From Geoglobus sp. (GTDB lineage Archaea > Halobacteriota > Archaeoglobi > Archaeoglobales > Archaeoglobaceae), in the NCBI GenBank assembly GCA_027019885.1, contig JALUWC010000051.1:1-17841 (forward strand): a DNA stretch of 17,841 bases, given 5' to 3'. Position numbers and translations under genes: made by a program. A model generated the notes under the pieces. That model made no database searches, had not been told where the DNA came from, and was given only the letters and a program-made list of their open reading frames with translations. Positions 7,192 to 14,967 of this stretch are shown piece by piece. Position 1 is the first letter of the stretch, and the number at the start of each line of letters is the position of its first letter.

Positions 7192-9312
7192 ATGGAATCT
7201 GATAAGATGGAGATTGAAAACCTGAGAAAGTACATAGGCACGTACGGCATTGAGATTCTTCAGAAAGCTGGAATCAGAAATCTGTATCCCCCTCAGATTC
7301 AGGCAGTTGAAAGAGGATTGTTTTCATCAAAAAACATGGTCATAGCAATCCCAACTGCAAGCGGAAAAACGCTTATTGCTGAGCTTGCAATGGTTCATGA
7401 AATAATCAGGGGTGGAAAGTGCCTCTATGCTGTGCCCTTGAAAGCCCTTGCAAGCGAGAAGTACAGAGATTTCATGAAGTGGAGAGACATAGGCATAGAG
7501 GTGGCGATATCAACGGGCGATTACGAAAGCAGGGATGAATGGCTCGGAAATGCAGACATAATAATCACAACAAGCGAGAAGGCAGATTCTCTTGTGAGAA
7601 ACCAGGCCGGGTGGATAAGGAAGATAAGCCTGCTTGTTATTGATGAGGCTCACCTGCTTGATTCTGCAAGGAGAGGTGCGGTTATAGAGGTGCTTGTTGC
7701 AAAACTGAGAAGGCTGAACCCATCCCTGAGAATAATCGCATTATCTGCAACAATTCCAAATGCAGACGAGATTGCGGAGTGGCTTGATGCTGAGCTTGTT
7801 TCGAGCGACTGGAGGCCTGTTCCTCTCTATGAGAGCGCCTTCTATCCGGGAAAAATTCTGAGGCTGAATGGAAGCACGATTGAGGAGATAAATTGTGGTA
7901 GGGGTATTGAGGATGTGGTTGAGGACACTCTGAAGGATGGAGGGCAGGTTCTGATATTCGAGTCAACGAGGAGGTATGCGGAGTCAATGGCAGAGAAGCT
8001 GGCACCGGTTGCAAGAGATTACTGCGATGACAACAGAGAGATTGCGGAGGAGATAATTCTTGAGAATGACGGTGAGATGAGCCAGAAGCTGGCAAGATGT
8101 GCTGCAAATGGCACAGCCTTTCACCATGCAGGGCTTTTAAGCTATCAGAGGGAGATAGTTGAGAACGAGTTTAAAAAAAGGAGGATAAAAGTGATATGCG
8201 CAACTCCAACTCTTGCAGCTGGTGTCAATCTACCTGCAAGGAGGGTGGTAATCAGAGGAATGAGAAGATACGAGTCGGGAATGGGAAATGTTCTGATTGG
8301 GGTTGGAGAGTACAAGCAGATGGCAGGAAGGGCAGGAAGACCTGGGCTTGACAGTTATGGAGAGTCGCTGATATTTTGCAAATCAAAAACAGAGGCGCTG
8401 AACTTCATTGAGAGATACATCCTCGGTGATCCTGAAAAAATAACATCAAAGCTCGGAGCCGAGAACCACCTGAGATTTCACACCCTCTCAATAATTTCAG
8501 AGGAGATTGCGAATACAATGAATGAGATCGAGGAGTTCTTTTTATCAACCTTCTTTGCCTATCAAAATGAATTCACTATGAGATGGGAGATCCAGAGGAT
8601 AATCATTCAGCTCAGCAACTGGGGATTTGTGGATGGAGATGAAGTTTACGCAGCAACAGAAATCGGAAAGATGGTTTCAAAGCTATACATAGATCCTCTC
8701 TCCGGATTCATCTTCAAGGAGGCTGCAGACAGATATTCCGATCTCTCGGATATGGCAGTCCTTCACCTTTTGTGCAGAACTCCAGACATGGAGCATCTCT
8801 ACCTCAGAAAAAGCGATATATGGATTGAGGAGGAGGCAGAGCACTTCAGAGATGAGCTAACCTACTTCCCATCCTACCACTCCTCGGATTATGACTGGTT
8901 TCTGAGGGAGTTCAAAACTGCACTGATGCTTTACGACTGGATAAATGAGAGGGATGAGGATGTTATATGCTCAAAGTATAGCATCGCTCCTGGAGACTTG
9001 AGAAGAATAGTCGAGACAGCTGAGTGGCTGATCCATGCTCTGACAAGAATCCTTGAGTTCTATGGCAGTCCTTTAGCAGCAAAATGCGGAAAGCTTGAGG
9101 AAAGGATAAAGTTTGGAATAAGGGATGAGCTTGTTGAGCTTGTCAGGCTTAGATGGGTTGGAAGGAAAAGAGCAAGAAAGCTCCACAATGCAGGGATAAA
9201 AACAGTGGAGGATTTGTTAAGCAGAAGAAAAACTGCTGAGGGGCTTATAGGTAAACGAATAGTTGAGAGAATTGTTTCCGAACTTGGAACTGACGGAAAA
9301 ATAAATAATTGA
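7192..9312 (+). CDS. hel308: Hel308 family DNA helicase
   Basis: An ATP-dependent 3'-5' superfamily 2 helicase that unwinds stalled replication forks. With start ATG 7192 it has 706 residues. Motifs in order are LYPPQIQAV (Q motif), PTASGKT (54-60, Walker A), VPLKALASEK, DEAH (151-154), SATIPN (from 185), FHHAGLL, ATPTLAAGVNLPAR, and QMAGRAGRPG (376-385, motif VI). The C-terminal end has the helix-hairpin-helix LRWVGRKRARKLHNAG, which acts as the strand-binding brake in the A. fulgidus enzyme. The frame opens at TTG 7162, but that codon would precede the expected transcription start from the TATA box at 7145. GGAG at 7182-7185 sits six bases before ATG 7192. ATG 7207 aligns best with my recollection of the A. 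fulgidus N-terminus and remains possible. Confidence 0.95.
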   Translation: MESDKMEIENLRKYIGTYGIEILQKAGIRNLYPPQIQAVERGLFSSKNMVIAIPTASGKTLIAELAMVHEIIRGGKCLYAVPLKALASEKYRDFMKWRDIGIEVAISTGDYESRDEWLGNADIIITTSEKADSLVRNQAGWIRKISLLVIDEAHLLDSARRGAVIEVLVAKLRRLNPSLRIIALSATIPNADEIAEWLDAELVSSDWRPVPLYESAFYPGKILRLNGSTIEEINCGRGIEDVVEDTLKDGGQVLIFESTRRYAESMAEKLAPVARDYCDDNREIAEEIILENDGEMSQKLARCAANGTAFHHAGLLSYQREIVENEFKKRRIKVICATPTLAAGVNLPARRVVIRGMRRYESGMGNVLIGVGEYKQMAGRAGRPGLDSYGESLIFCKSKTEALNFIERYILGDPEKITSKLGAENHLRFHTLSIISEEIANTMNEIEEFFLSTFFAYQNEFTMRWEIQRIIIQLSNWGFVDGDEVYAATEIGKMVSKLYIDPLSGFIFKEAADRYSDLSDMAVLHLLCRTPDMEHLYLRKSDIWIEEEAEHFRDELTYFPSYHSSDYDWFLREFKTALMLYDWINERDEDVICSKYSIAPGDLRRIVETAEWLIHALTRILEFYGSPLAAKCGKLEERIKFGIRDELVELVRLRWVGRKRARKLHNAGIKTVEDLLSRRKTAEGLIGKRIVERIVSELGTDGKINN

Positions 9313-9343
9313 TCAACGCTCTTCAATTTTTAACAAACCTTCT

Positions 9344-9351
9344 GGAGGTGA
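9344..9351 (+). promoter_or_regulatory. Strong ribosome binding site with TTG start
   Basis: GGAGGTGA lies four bases before TTG 9356. It fixes that TTG as the start of the acyl-CoA dehydrogenase. No in-frame ATG occurs nearby, and the next residues, IENDFLLGDEI, look like an intact N-terminus. Confidence 0.7.
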
Positions 9352-9355
9352 AACC

Positions 9356-10603
9356 TTGATTGAGAATGATTTTCTTCTGGGTGATGAAATTGCTGAATTG
9401 AGAAAAGAGATGAAGGGTTTTGTAAGCTCCATCGATCCGGAGCTTCTGAGGAAGATGGACAGGGATGAGATTGACTATCCCTTTGAGTTTGTGAGGGATG
9501 CAGGAAAGAATGGGTTGCTCGGTCTGAGATTTCCTGAAGAATATGGCGGTAAAGCTTTGAGCTGGCTTGCTGAGAGCGTGGCGGTTGAAGAGGTGGGTGT
9601 GCTTGGAATGGGGTTGGGATGTGCCTATTCAATGGTGAGCATTGTTGGTGAAGCCATTTACCGCTTTGGACAGGAGTGGCAGAAAGAGGAATTTTTAAAA
9701 CCGATGATCAGGGGCAAAAAGATCTCTGCCGAAGGTCTTACAGAGCCGAGAGGTGGGAGTGACTTCTTTGGAACAACAACAAGGGCTGAGAAGAAGGGGA
9801 ACAGATGGATTTTAAATGGGGTCAAGAGATTCATCGCTGGTGGAAAGGTCGCTGATTTTTATTTAATCTATGCAAGAACCGATCCAGATGCCCCGGGCCA
9901 TAAATCAATGACAGCATTTCTCGTTGAAAGAGAGATGGGTGTTGAAATCGAGGATCTTCACAATCTAATGGGCTTCAGAGGAATGGGAACGGCAAGAATC
10001 GCATTCAACGATCTTGAGGTGCCGGATGAGTACAGAATTGGAGAGGTGAACAACGCGAGGGCCGTTTTCAACAGAATGATGATTCCTGAAAGGCTCACCT
10101 CTGCAGCAGGAGCACTTGGGGTTGCAAGGGCTGCAATAGAGGTTGCAATGAGATATTCAGCAAAAAGAAAGGCTTTCGGAAGGAAGATAAGGGAGTTTCA
10201 GGGTGTAAGCTTCAAGGTTGCTGAAAGCATAGCAAAGCTTGATTCCGCGAGAGCTCTGGTCTATACAGCAGCAAGGGCTGTTGATGAATACGATGAAGGG
10301 AAAAGCAATCTCGATCCAAGAAGGCTTGTCAGCGAGGCAAAGATGATTGCCACAGATTTTGGCTGGGAAATTGTAAACAACGCCATGCAGATTCTTGGCG
10401 GTATAGGCTACACTCAGGTTTATCCAGTTGAAAGAATGCTGAGGGACATGCGCTTGGCCCCGATCTGGACCGGAAGCAATGAAATAATGAAGCTGTTAAT
10501 TCAGCATGAGGCATACAAGATGCTGGATCTTCCATCGGAAGAAAGGGATTACGAAAAAGATGCCATGGACTGGTACAAAGAATTTGAAAAGGTTTATGAA
10601 TAA
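9356..10603 (+). CDS. Acyl-CoA dehydrogenase (isovaleryl/long-chain type active-site layout)
   Basis: An FAD enzyme that introduces a trans-2,3 double bond into an acyl-CoA thioester and passes electrons to an electron-transfer flavoprotein; cytoplasmic. At 415 residues it is slightly longer than usual. Family marks include LTEPRGGSDFFGTTTRAEKKG, the RKAFGRKIREFQ helix and the NAMQILGGIGYTQVYPVERMLRD block. The usual catalytic glutamate in the C-terminal (Y/W)EGT motif is replaced by T372 (IWTGSNEI). A glutamate appears instead at E245 (IPERLTSAAGALG), the position of the base in isovaleryl- and long-chain enzymes. The exact substrate cannot be read from this. It starts 43 bases after hel308 at a TTG with a strong Shine-Dalgarno sequence. 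Its end overlaps the opposing transporter gene by ten bases. A role in fatty or branched-chain acid oxidation is likely. Confidence 0.93.
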   Translation: MIENDFLLGDEIAELRKEMKGFVSSIDPELLRKMDRDEIDYPFEFVRDAGKNGLLGLRFPEEYGGKALSWLAESVAVEEVGVLGMGLGCAYSMVSIVGEAIYRFGQEWQKEEFLKPMIRGKKISAEGLTEPRGGSDFFGTTTRAEKKGNRWILNGVKRFIAGGKVADFYLIYARTDPDAPGHKSMTAFLVEREMGVEIEDLHNLMGFRGMGTARIAFNDLEVPDEYRIGEVNNARAVFNRMMIPERLTSAAGALGVARAAIEVAMRYSAKRKAFGRKIREFQGVSFKVAESIAKLDSARALVYTAARAVDEYDEGKSNLDPRRLVSEAKMIATDFGWEIVNNAMQILGGIGYTQVYPVERMLRDMRLAPIWTGSNEIMKLLIQHEAYKMLDLPSEERDYEKDAMDWYKEFEKVYE

Positions 10604-11757
10604 TTCTTCTCCATTTTTCTGTCATCTGGCAGAATCAGCGTGAAGAGAAATGCAACGAGCACAACTGCTGTGAGGAAGGCAAAGTATGTTCCTGCGCTGT
10701 AAATGAAGTAGGGAGCCATGAACATCAGAAAAACTGATATTGCCCTGCTTACAAGCCCAACAAATCCTGTTGCGCTCCCCTGAATGCTCATTTCATGGAA
10801 TTTGCCTATCCAGTCCATAATCAGTGGATATGCGGGAAGCATGAGAAGTCCTGATAATGCCAGAAACAGAAATACAAGAAGCTTTGACTGTATGAAGATC
10901 AGAATACCGAAGAAGAGTGCAATTAAGGGTACTATGCTCCTCATGTACCTTGTTCTCGCATTTCTCCCTGCAACAATTCCGGGGATGAACGCAACTCCAG
11001 CGAGACCGAGAACTATGGAAAGAGCGACAGCATCTCCAGCAATCTCTCCAAGCTTGACTGTTTCAAGGGCGGGCTGAAGCCATGTTGCAAGGTTGTCAAA
11101 TGCTGCAACTCCAAGACCGAGAATTATTCCTACCAGCCAGAGGTCTCTCCTTTCAACAACATCTGAAATGCTTATTCTGCCTATCTCACCCCCTCCAGCT
11201 CTCAGGTATCCCATTCCTGCAATGAACATCAGAAACCCGAGAAAAGAGAGGATTGCTGATGGCAGGATGAGATTGAACAGCCCACCTGAACTGTAAAGCT
11301 CGTATCCTGTCAGAAGAGCAAAAACTGTGCCGAGATACATGGATAAGCTGAGAACAGAAATGATAACTGATCTTCTCCTCTCATAGAGCCTTGAGGCAAA
11401 GGGAACAAAGCCATTCAAAAGGAAGGGCTGACCAGCCGCAGCTAAAAGCTGGCATGCAAGAAGCCAGTAGTAGCTGGCAAAGACAATCAACCTTCCTGCA
11501 CCTCCAAGAAAGGTCATTAAAGCCCCAAAGAACAGCCAGAATCTGAAGTTTCTGTCGAGGAGCATGCCTGAAGGAACAGTCAGTATAAGAAAGAAGAGGG
11601 GGTAGGTAACTGCAAGATAGCCTACATATTCTGGCTTAATTCTGAGATCCGATGCAACCAAGGTAACGGCAGGAGAGAATGTGACCCATATCGCCTGAGA
11701 TGCGAAGGTTATCAGAATGAAGCCTGAGAGAATGAGTAGCTTTTTCAGCTGTACCAC
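10594..11757 (-). CDS. Major facilitator superfamily transporter
   Basis: A 387-residue protein made almost wholly of hydrophobic segments; about twelve membrane spans can be counted. The loop between spans 2 and 3 reads GMLLDRNFRFW, a degenerate form of the MFS motif A, and LYERRRSV follows span 4. The overall look recalls the FLVCR-like branch, but the substrate cannot be assigned. Its 5' end overlaps the upstream PLP-enzyme gene, so the two form one operon and the transporter may move that enzyme's substrate or product. The start is uncertain. GTG 11757 is the longest. A CTG at 11748 overlaps the upstream stop as CTGA and stands six bases after AGGTG, which would be ideal spacing for a rare start codon. 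Confidence 0.85.
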   Translation of the reverse strand: MVQLKKLLILSGFILITFASQAIWVTFSPAVTLVASDLRIKPEYVGYLAVTYPLFFLILTVPSGMLLDRNFRFWLFFGALMTFLGGAGRLIVFASYYWLLACQLLAAAGQPFLLNGFVPFASRLYERRRSVIISVLSLSMYLGTVFALLTGYELYSSGGLFNLILPSAILSFLGFLMFIAGMGYLRAGGGEIGRISISDVVERRDLWLVGIILGLGVAAFDNLATWLQPALETVKLGEIAGDAVALSIVLGLAGVAFIPGIVAGRNARTRYMRSIVPLIALFFGILIFIQSKLLVFLFLALSGLLMLPAYPLIMDWIGKFHEMSIQGSATGFVGLVSRAISVFLMFMAPYFIYSAGTYFAFLTAVVLVAFLFTLILPDDRKMEKNYS

Positions 11758-13103
11758 CTCACAACCATCTCCTTGACAATTTCGTTTGCTATGCTCTCAT
11801 CAAGCTGTTCAAGCAACAGAGGGGCGAGACTTGAGTCTATCCTTCCTTCCTCAAACTCCCTCAGCAATTCCTCAAGCCTTCCCTCTGCAAGTCTCTTCAA
11901 CAGATCATCGGGATTTATCGAGGCTCTTTCGTTCACGGCCTCTCTTGCATCTCTGAGAAACTCATCAGCAACATCCTCGTGGACTGGAGAGATCGTGAGG
12001 TGTATGTTTGCAGGTATGCGGTATTTCTCAACTCCCTTCTGCAGGTGGAAGTGCCATCCTCTCTTCCTCATCCCCTCCATGAAGCCTGTGATGTCAATGC
12101 TCTCATTGAAAAGAGAGAGAACCTGAGACTCAATTTCTGCAACGCTCTCAAATCCAAGCTCTCTCATGCCCTCATATATCCTGTTTCTTGCTGAAAGAAC
12201 CTTTCTTGCAAGGTTAAGGTAGCCGTCCTCTCCAAGATACCTCATCACAGCAAATGCTGATGCAAGAGGCCCCACAGATCTTGAAGATAGAACAGCAGTA
12301 TTCACAAAAACGTAGCCGGGGTTTGAGGTGTCAACAAACATTGATTGCTTTTTCAGCTCTGCGTCTCTGAAAATAACCGCAGATGCGCCCTTTGGGGCGT
12401 AACCGTATTTGTGAGCATCTATGGAAATTGAGGTTACTCCATCGACTCTGAAGTCAAATCTCTCAACTTTTTCGCCGAGCCTTTCAAAGAATGGAAGTAT
12501 AAAGCCTCCAAGACATGCATCAACATGGCACAAAGTGTTGATATCCCGTGCTATCTCCGCTATCTCTTTTACAGGGTCTATCGTTCCGAATGGCCAGTTT
12601 GGAGCTGAAACTGCAATTAAGGCTGTGTTTTTGCTTGCAGCTGAACTGATAGCATCAACATCAGCTTTCAGATTTTCATCAACATCAACCATCCTGACTC
12701 TGAGACCGAAGTAATGAGCAGCCTTCAGAAATGACGGATGTATTGTGAACGGAACAACCATTTCAGGGGTTTCGTTTCCATGAGTCTTCATGAAGTGATT
12801 CCTTGCTGCCAGAACTGCAAGCATTATGCTCTCTGTTCCTCCATATGTGAATGTTCCCACAGCATTGCTGTCTGCGTTGAGGAGATTTTTGCAGAATTCA
12901 GTGACATGCCTCTCAAAGAATATGGCACTTCTGAAAACTGTAAAGTCGAGTATGTTCTTGTTGTAAAATCTTTTCAAAGCTTCAAGAGCCATCTCACGAA
13001 GCTTTTCATCTCCCGTTTCGTAGATGTAGGCAAACAGCTTTCCGGATGTCGAATCAAGGTCTTCCTTTTCAACCTCACAAAAAATCGAATCCAGCTCGTT
13101 CAT
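11745..13103 (-). CDS. PLP-dependent lyase/decarboxylase resembling sphingosine-1-phosphate lyase
   Basis: A 452-residue fold-type I pyridoxal-phosphate enzyme of the group II decarboxylase superfamily. The Schiff-base lysine is K232 in IDAHKYGYAPKGASAVIFRD. D195 in HVDACLGGF pairs with the pyridine nitrogen, H122 (IHPSFLKAA) stacks on the ring, and TYGGTESIMLA binds phosphate. HKYGYAPKG and the N-terminal GKLFAYIYETGDEKL region match S1P lyases, whereas archaeal MfnA tyrosine/aspartate decarboxylases usually read HK-M-G-x-AP. A helical tail of about 70 residues, rich in E, L and R, extends beyond residue 380. Archaeal lipids are not sphingolipids, so the substrate is probably another phospho-amino alcohol or an amino acid. 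It heads an operon with an MFS transporter. ATG 13103 lies about 27 bases from a TATA box, so the message is probably leaderless. Confidence 0.85.
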   Translation of the reverse strand: MNELDSIFCEVEKEDLDSTSGKLFAYIYETGDEKLREMALEALKRFYNKNILDFTVFRSAIFFERHVTEFCKNLLNADSNAVGTFTYGGTESIMLAVLAARNHFMKTHGNETPEMVVPFTIHPSFLKAAHYFGLRVRMVDVDENLKADVDAISSAASKNTALIAVSAPNWPFGTIDPVKEIAEIARDINTLCHVDACLGGFILPFFERLGEKVERFDFRVDGVTSISIDAHKYGYAPKGASAVIFRDAELKKQSMFVDTSNPGYVFVNTAVLSSRSVGPLASAFAVMRYLGEDGYLNLARKVLSARNRIYEGMRELGFESVAEIESQVLSLFNESIDITGFMEGMRKRGWHFHLQKGVEKYRIPANIHLTISPVHEDVADEFLRDAREAVNERASINPDDLLKRLAEGRLEELLREFEEGRIDSSLAPLLLEQLDESIANEIVKEMVVRWYS

Positions 13104-13124
13104 GAAAAATTATTGAGTTGAGTC

Positions 13125-13136
13125 AGATATAAATTT
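13125..13136 (-). promoter_or_regulatory. TATA box of the PLP enzyme-MFS operon
   Basis: On the minus strand AAATTTATATCT lies with its centre about 27 bases before ATG 13103. That is the classic archaeal distance between TATA box and transcription start, which predicts a leaderless message; no Shine-Dalgarno sequence precedes the ATG. Confidence 0.55.
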
Positions 13137-13185
13137 GCTGAACGATGGCACAAAATTATTAACCCCTTTATAACAATCATGACCG

Positions 13186-13911
13186 ATGTCAGACTTCACT
13201 CTCACAGAGCTTGCTGAGATTCTCGTCGCAATAAGGGTCAAGCTCATCAGAATTTTTATAATCATCGCCATTGGCTGGTCGGTTTCATTTATCTCCATCT
13301 CAAACGACGTGATATTGAAAATAAAAAGCGATCTCCTACCGGAAGGAGCGAACCTGATTTACAAAGCCCCGCTGGAGGTAATGATGCTCAGACTTAAAAT
13401 ATCTCTGTTAATCGGCTTTCTCATAGCCCTTCCATACATAATCTATCTCACATACAAAACGCTGAAAGACAGAACGGAGATTCTCTCCAATTTCAGCATC
13501 TCAAAATCACAGGCGGCAGTATATGTCATCGTTTCGTCCATTCTTTTCGTTCTTGGAGTTGCTTACGGATACATGCTGATGCTTCCCATTTTTCTTCAAT
13601 TCCTCTACGAATCTGCAAGAAGTCAGGGTGTTCTTGCCTTCTACTCCCTTTCAGCATTCATAAATTTCATAGTGCTCATGTTATCAATATTCGGCCTGAT
13701 ATTCCAGATGCCTCTCTTCATGTATTTTCTTGTGAGAAACGGAATAACTAGGCTTGACACGTTTAAATACTACAGAAGGCATTTTTATGTCGGCTTTTTC
13801 ATTATTGGAGCCATAATAACACCTCCCGATGTATTCACACAGCTCATGGTTGGACTGCCGATGGTACTGTTTTTTGAGATAAGCATTCTGATTGTCAGGA
13901 TTCTTACATGA
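13186..13911 (+). CDS. tatC: Divergent TatC, twin-arginine translocase membrane subunit
   Basis: TatC is the membrane receptor that binds twin-arginine signal peptides and with TatA moves folded proteins across the cytoplasmic membrane. The 241 residues contain six predicted spans (about 18-38, 69-90, 110-135, 152-176, 198-214, 218-239). The family marks are PLEVMMLRLKISLLIGFLIA, and the C-terminal ITPPDVFTQLMVGLPMVLFF, which closely matches E. coli. R17 is kept, but the N-terminal HLxELRxR motif has become ILVAIRVK, the glutamate before span 3 is gone, and E170 of E. coli is Q174 here. No tatA is adjacent. ATG 13186 has no clear Shine-Dalgarno sequence. The AT-rich stretches at 13152-13160 and 13167-13173 are possible TATA elements, and the gene may be leaderless. 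It could be a specialised or degenerate paralogue. Confidence 0.85.
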   Translation: MSDFTLTELAEILVAIRVKLIRIFIIIAIGWSVSFISISNDVILKIKSDLLPEGANLIYKAPLEVMMLRLKISLLIGFLIALPYIIYLTYKTLKDRTEILSNFSISKSQAAVYVIVSSILFVLGVAYGYMLMLPIFLQFLYESARSQGVLAFYSLSAFINFIVLMLSIFGLIFQMPLFMYFLVRNGITRLDTFKYYRRHFYVGFFIIGAIITPPDVFTQLMVGLPMVLFFEISILIVRILT

Positions 13912-14020
13912 AGGTATCCTAATCAAAAACATAGCATTTCGAATATTGTGCTTCGTGCAGATTAATAGAAATGGAGACATCAAAGTTCACATCGTCACTT
14001 AGACTGCCGGCGGTGATCCA

Positions 14021-14032
14021 TAATATATATTA
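14021..14032 (+). promoter_or_regulatory. TATA box of tRNA-Ala
   Basis: TAATATATATTA ends 26 bases before the mature 5' end of the tRNA at 14058. The implied transcription start near 14053 leaves a short leader for RNase P. The gap from 13912 to 14057 shows nothing else that I can support. Confidence 0.6.
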
Positions 14033-14057
14033 ACCAAAACTCCTTTTACAAAACCGG

Positions 14058-14129
14058 GGGCTCGTAGCTCAGAGGCAGAGCGCCGCATTCGCAATGCGGA
14101 GGCCCCGGGTTCAAATCCCGGCGAGTCCA
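14058..14129 (+). tRNA. tRNA-Ala (anticodon CGC)
   Basis: A full cloverleaf can be folded. The acceptor GGGCTCG (14058-14064) pairs with CGAGTCC (14122-14128) and includes the G3:U70 pair that identifies alanine tRNAs. The D stem is GCTC/GAGC (14067-14070, 14078-14081). The anticodon stem is CCGCA/TGCGG (14083-14087, 14095-14099) around loop TTCGCAA, so the anticodon CGC reads GCG. The T arm is CCGGG/CCCGG (14105-14109, 14117-14121) with loop TTCAAAT. The discriminator is A14129. CCA is not encoded and there is no intron. A T-rich run follows directly. Confidence 0.97.
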
Positions 14130-14130
14130 C

Positions 14131-14141
14131 TTTTATTTTTA
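14131..14141 (+). terminator. T-rich terminator of tRNA-Ala
   Basis: TTTTATTTTTA follows the tRNA after one base. Oligo-T runs are the usual archaeal transcription terminators. Positions 14142-14253, between this run and the end of tupC, show no gene or RNA that I can support. Confidence 0.6.
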
Positions 14142-14253
14142 TAGGGAAAAATGGACAGTTCGGCATTTCCATCTCTCGCAACCTTCATCTCCAGCCTGAC
14201 TGTTCGGGCAGTGAAATCTGCAGGCCATTAGAACGCAAGGATGTTGCCGATAC

Positions 14254-14967
14254 TCAGAAGTAGTGATCCCCCTGCACAAACCTCCTCGTTCTCTCGTCTT
14301 TAGGGCTTTCGAAGATTTTGTCCGTTTCGTTTACCTCGACCACCTCACCGTTCTCTATGTATGCCACCCTATCTGCGAGTCTTTTAGCCTGATACAGGTT
14401 GTGAGTAGCTAAGAGGATCGTTTTCCCCTTTTTTCTCATCTTCGCTATTGTATGCTCAATAATTCTCACATTCTCTGCATCAAGGTTTGCTGTTGGCTCA
14501 TCAAGAGCATAAACGTCGGCATCTATCACCAGAGTTCTTGCTACTGCAACTCTCTGCTTCTGCCCTCCACTCAGCTTTCGAGCGTTTTTGTCAGCAAGAT
14601 CCAGAATTCCCAGAGATTCAAGGACGCTTTCAACCTTTTCTCTTAGCTCTTTTCCATTTACACCCCTGATTCTGAGCCCGTAAGCGATATTATCAAATAC
14701 GCTTGCCCTGAACATGACGGGGTTCTGGAATGCCATCGTTATTCGCTTCCTCACCTCTTCAGGGTTTTTTTTCGCATCAATTCCTTTAAACACATACTTA
14801 CCGCTGAACTTCGTTTCAAGCATTGAGACCACTCTCAGCAGCGTTGTCTTTCCAGCTCCACTGTTACCTATTACCGCAAATGCCTCTCCTGGCTTTATCT
14901 CCAGGTTCACGTTCCTGAGGGCGATAACATCTCCATACCTCTTCGAAACTCCGCTTAAGGATATCAT
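14254..14967 (-). CDS. tupC: Tungstate ABC transporter, ATP-binding protein
   Basis: The cytoplasmic ATPase that powers the tungstate importer with TupB and TupA. With start ATG 14967 it has 237 residues. The Walker A motif is GNSGAGKTT (34-42), the Q-loop glutamine is Q81 (AFQNP), the signature is LSGGQKQR (from 132), Walker B ends in ALDEPTANLD, and the switch histidine is H189 (LLATHN). There is no extra C-terminal molybdate-binding (TOBE/MOP) domain, unlike ModC. A longer frame starts at ATG 14979, but ATG 14967 overlaps the tupB stop as ATGA and has GGTGAG three bases before it, so coupled translation from there is preferred. Specificity for tungstate is inferred from TupA. This is the last gene of the operon. 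Confidence 0.92.
   Translation of the reverse strand: MISLSGVSKRYGDVIALRNVNLEIKPGEAFAVIGNSGAGKTTLLRVVSMLETKFSGKYVFKGIDAKKNPEEVRKRITMAFQNPVMFRASVFDNIAYGLRIRGVNGKELREKVESVLESLGILDLADKNARKLSGGQKQRVAVARTLVIDADVYALDEPTANLDAENVRIIEHTIAKMRKKGKTILLATHNLYQAKRLADRVAYIENGEVVEVNETDKIFESPKDERTRRFVQGDHYF

Noticed and set aside
13999..14181. Minus-strand open frame of 60 codons reading DSPGFEPGASALRMRRSASELRAP
   Set aside because: This is the well-known false translation of a tRNA gene; it lies across tRNA-Ala(CGC).
14142..14253. Possible small RNA or molybdenum/tungsten cofactor riboswitch downstream of the tup operon
   Set aside because: No C/D box pair, kink-turn or riboswitch core could be matched on either strand, and it lies at the 3' end of the operon.
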